64,000 nucleotides of DNA. It comes from Opitutus sp. GAS368 (GTDB taxonomy: Bacteria > Verrucomicrobiota > Verrucomicrobiia > Opitutales > Opitutaceae). The position numbers and the translations under genes are program-made. Below the pieces are notes generated by a model. It was not told where the DNA came from. It made no database searches and saw only the letters and a program-made list of their open reading frames with translations. This document shows positions 62,434 through 64,000 of the stretch, piece after piece; positions within the stretch are counted from its first letter, which is position 1, and each line of letters starts with the position of its first letter. The stretch spans positions 1-64,000 of the forward strand of contig CAMDOF010000017.1 in the NCBI GenBank assembly GCA_945903465.1, in the 5' to 3' direction.

Positions 62434-63843
62434 TCACCGCAGCGTCGACACTATCGCCCGATGGGCGATCAGTTGCCGGATGGCCGAGTCGACGAGCGCC
62501 TCGCCCGAGCCGGGCTCACAACGAGTGCTTTGGACCGAGGCGCCATACGCGCCTTCGGCCTGCGCTTTGCGGTTCGGAATGTAACCGATCGCGCCGTTCG
62601 CCAGCTCGTCGATGAAGGTGTATTGATAAGGCGATCCCTGTTTGATCGTGTTGCCGAGCTCGACGAAGAGCTCGCCGGGAATGCCCACGAACGCCACTTC
62701 GTCGCCGAGCGAGATCACCATGACCTCGGCCTCGAACTGATACTGGCCGTTGACGAGTCGTTCGGTGACTTCGCCATCGAAGAACGAGGGACGGGCACCA
62801 TCGTCGGCGATGAACTTGTCGGATTTTACCCTCAGCATCTTCAACGTCACGACTTCGCGCGAAACCTTCAACGGAGCGGTCGCGAGCGGGCGCAGCCGCT
62901 CATACGTGCGCACCACTTCGGCGGCCAGCAACGTCCCGATGCGCGCCGCTTCTTCGTAGCCTTTGACGCGGCGCGGCCGCTTCGGGTCGAGAAGATAGTA
63001 GTGGTTGATGTTGCCGCAGGCGCCCGTGGTGAAATGCGTCAGCATCCCCGGACCTTTCACGTCGGCGAGAATACGCGCGATGACGTGCGGATAATCGGCC
63101 GAATAACGCATTCCGCCGGTCGTATCCAAGTGCATCGAGAAATTGATCATGCTGGCGAGCGGCTCGCCTTTCGGCGTGTCGAAGTAAACGAGCGGCAGCG
63201 CGGGGTCGGTGGGGCCGGCGGCGCGGACGACGTTGACCAGGAGCTCATCCTGACCCTTGGCGGGATTGGAAATTACCACGCCTTCCTTCATCAGAAATCG
63301 CCGGTTGAAGGCCACGCCATGCACTTCGCCCTGCGCCGCTTGCAATCTCGCCTCGGTCAACTTCGCGTCGGCTTGCTTCACGCTGTCCGCAATCAAGCGC
63401 GGCAGCCGTTCCAAATAATCCAGCGCGAGCTTCATCTGCTCCGGTTTGGCATTTTTGAAAAAGCGCGGCCGGATGTTCGGCACGGTGTGCGTGTGCGTCG
63501 CGGAAATCATCACGTTCTCCGGCGGCACACTGCAGATCGTGCCGACGTGCTGGCGCGCCGCGGTGATGATCTCGAGGGGAATGCTCGTGAGATCGCACGC
63601 CACGATGGCGGCTTTGATGCCGCCGCTTTCTAAGACGACGGCCTTCGCATACAACGGATCATGCGTGCCCTCGGCCGCGACCACCGGGTAAGGCGGCACC
63701 TGCGGCACTTGAAACGGCATCCCGGGCGGAGGCGTGATGTCAACGTGTGCGGCGCCGATGCGCAGCGGGGAATCGGCCCCGAGAGCAGACGCGGCCAGAA
63801 AAGAAATAATCGCAGAAACGCGGAGGGTGCGGACGAGAATCAT
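62434..63843 (-). CDS. Exported neutral/alkaline ceramidase-like hydrolase (copy 4, lacks the usual Ser)
   Basis: The product has 469 residues with a signal peptide (VSAIISFLAASALGA). It is a distant relative of the other three. Landmarks are SATHTHTVPN with His 117/119, INFSMHLDTTGG, VGIPGELFVELG and ANGAIGYIPNRKAQAEGAYG. At the nucleophile block it reads GACGNIN, so neither Ser nor Thr is present at the aligned position (Asn 280). Zinc ligands appear kept, so another type of hydrolysis or a binding role is possible. It follows a TBDR (63884 leftward), repeating the TBDR/ceramidase-like pairing of the + strand island. Confidence 0.78.
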   Translation of the reverse strand: MILVRTLRVSAIISFLAASALGADSPLRIGAAHVDITPPPGMPFQVPQVPPYPVVAAEGTHDPLYAKAVVLESGGIKAAIVACDLTSIPLEIITAARQHVGTICSVPPENVMISATHTHTVPNIRPRFFKNAKPEQMKLALDYLERLPRLIADSVKQADAKLTEARLQAAQGEVHGVAFNRRFLMKEGVVISNPAKGQDELLVNVVRAAGPTDPALPLVYFDTPKGEPLASMINFSMHLDTTGGMRYSADYPHVIARILADVKGPGMLTHFTTGACGNINHYYLLDPKRPRRVKGYEEAARIGTLLAAEVVRTYERLRPLATAPLKVSREVVTLKMLRVKSDKFIADDGARPSFFDGEVTERLVNGQYQFEAEVMVISLGDEVAFVGIPGELFVELGNTIKQGSPYQYTFIDELANGAIGYIPNRKAQAEGAYGASVQSTRCEPGSGEALVDSAIRQLIAHRAIVSTLR

Positions 63844-63883
63844 GATGATACTGGGTGAGCCGATATCTTAGGTGATGATCTGT

Positions 63884-64000
63884 TTAGAACGTCCCGCGAA
63901 TACCGAGCGAGTAGAGCGCGCCGTATTCCTGCTCGCGGAAACGTCGGGCGTATTCCGGTGTGCTCGAGCCGCGGCGGTCGGCGCTGGGCTTGTCGTTCAA
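63884..64000 (-). CDS. TonB-dependent receptor, C-terminal fragment
   Basis: Read on the - strand from the window edge, 38 codons end at a TAA (63886-63884) with STPEYARRFREQEYGALYSL and a final GIRGTF. This matches the last strands of the receptors at 14931 and 25578 (TPGYARRSLNSEYGA...GIKGTY), including the terminal aromatic residue needed for outer-membrane assembly. The rest lies outside the window. It is probably the first gene of the leftward cluster, 40 bases upstream of the ceramidase-like gene. Confidence 0.85.
   Translation of the reverse strand: MNDKPSADRRGSSTPEYARRFREQEYGALYSLGIRGTF

Overview
The window looks like chromosomal DNA of a GC-rich verrucomicrobial bacterium, most likely of the Opitutaceae type. 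This is inferred from family content. There are six TonB-dependent receptors (TBDRs), whose best-seen plug domains carry the conserved Gly-Ser-Arg...Asp-Thr pattern of that group. There are three PVC-type 'membrane-bound dehydrogenase' proteins ending in a CxxCH heme site, many exported sulfatases, and ceramidase-like hydrolases. No rRNA, tRNA or CRISPR array was seen.

Layout. Bases 1-8.8 kb are ordinary: the tail of an aldehyde dehydrogenase, the tRNA-modification gene sua5/tsaC, an MFS transporter, an exported PQQ-type beta-propeller protein, an exported HpcH/HpaI aldolase, gcvT-gcvH and lgt. Bases 8.9-10.2 kb are a gene graveyard: a frameshifted ECF sigma factor fragment, a probable transposase remnant, and a truncated and frameshifted copy of the regulator that is intact at 38-39.1 kb.

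Bases 10.3-58.4 kb are a very large catabolic island, almost all on the + strand. It repeats one theme: a TBDR followed by exported hydrolases and redox enzymes. TBDR/ceramidase-like pairs (10.4-14.9 and 14.9-19.9 kb) lead into an acyltransferase, a sulfatase, a FAD oxidoreductase and a TIM-barrel protein. Next come a TBDR and sulfatase, then a tightly overlapping run of ceramidase-like gene, sulfatase, heme protein and sulfatase (30.5-37.9 kb). An AraR-like regulator (GntR-type DNA-binding domain plus LacI-type ligand domain) is transcribed divergently from a TBDR, SGNH hydrolase and heme protein unit. A second heme protein and a Gfo/Idh/MocA oxidoreductase follow, then an epimerase, a VOC protein, another TBDR, a second (exported) Gfo/Idh protein, an SDR and a DUF4432 protein. 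From 58.9 kb to the end a convergent - strand cluster carries TBDR, ceramidase-like, SGNH-DUF1080 fusion, sulfatase and a small hypothetical protein.

How it may work together (inference): TBDRs import a sulfated and/or acylated, probably glycosidic, substrate. Periplasmic sulfatases and amidase/esterase-like enzymes trim it. Heme, FAD and NAD-linked dehydrogenases plus a DUF1080 (3-keto-glycoside hydrolase family) protein open it oxidatively. No classical glycoside hydrolase or polysaccharide lyase is visible. A shared 12-bp motif, TGTT-N4-AACA, lies before two TBDRs, the regulator and one heme-protein gene. It is a good candidate operator for the regulator at 38-39.1 kb.

Intergenic DNA holds several repeat families. 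The most notable is a roughly 335-365 bp element with 25-bp inverted arms, present twice in full and once in reduced form.
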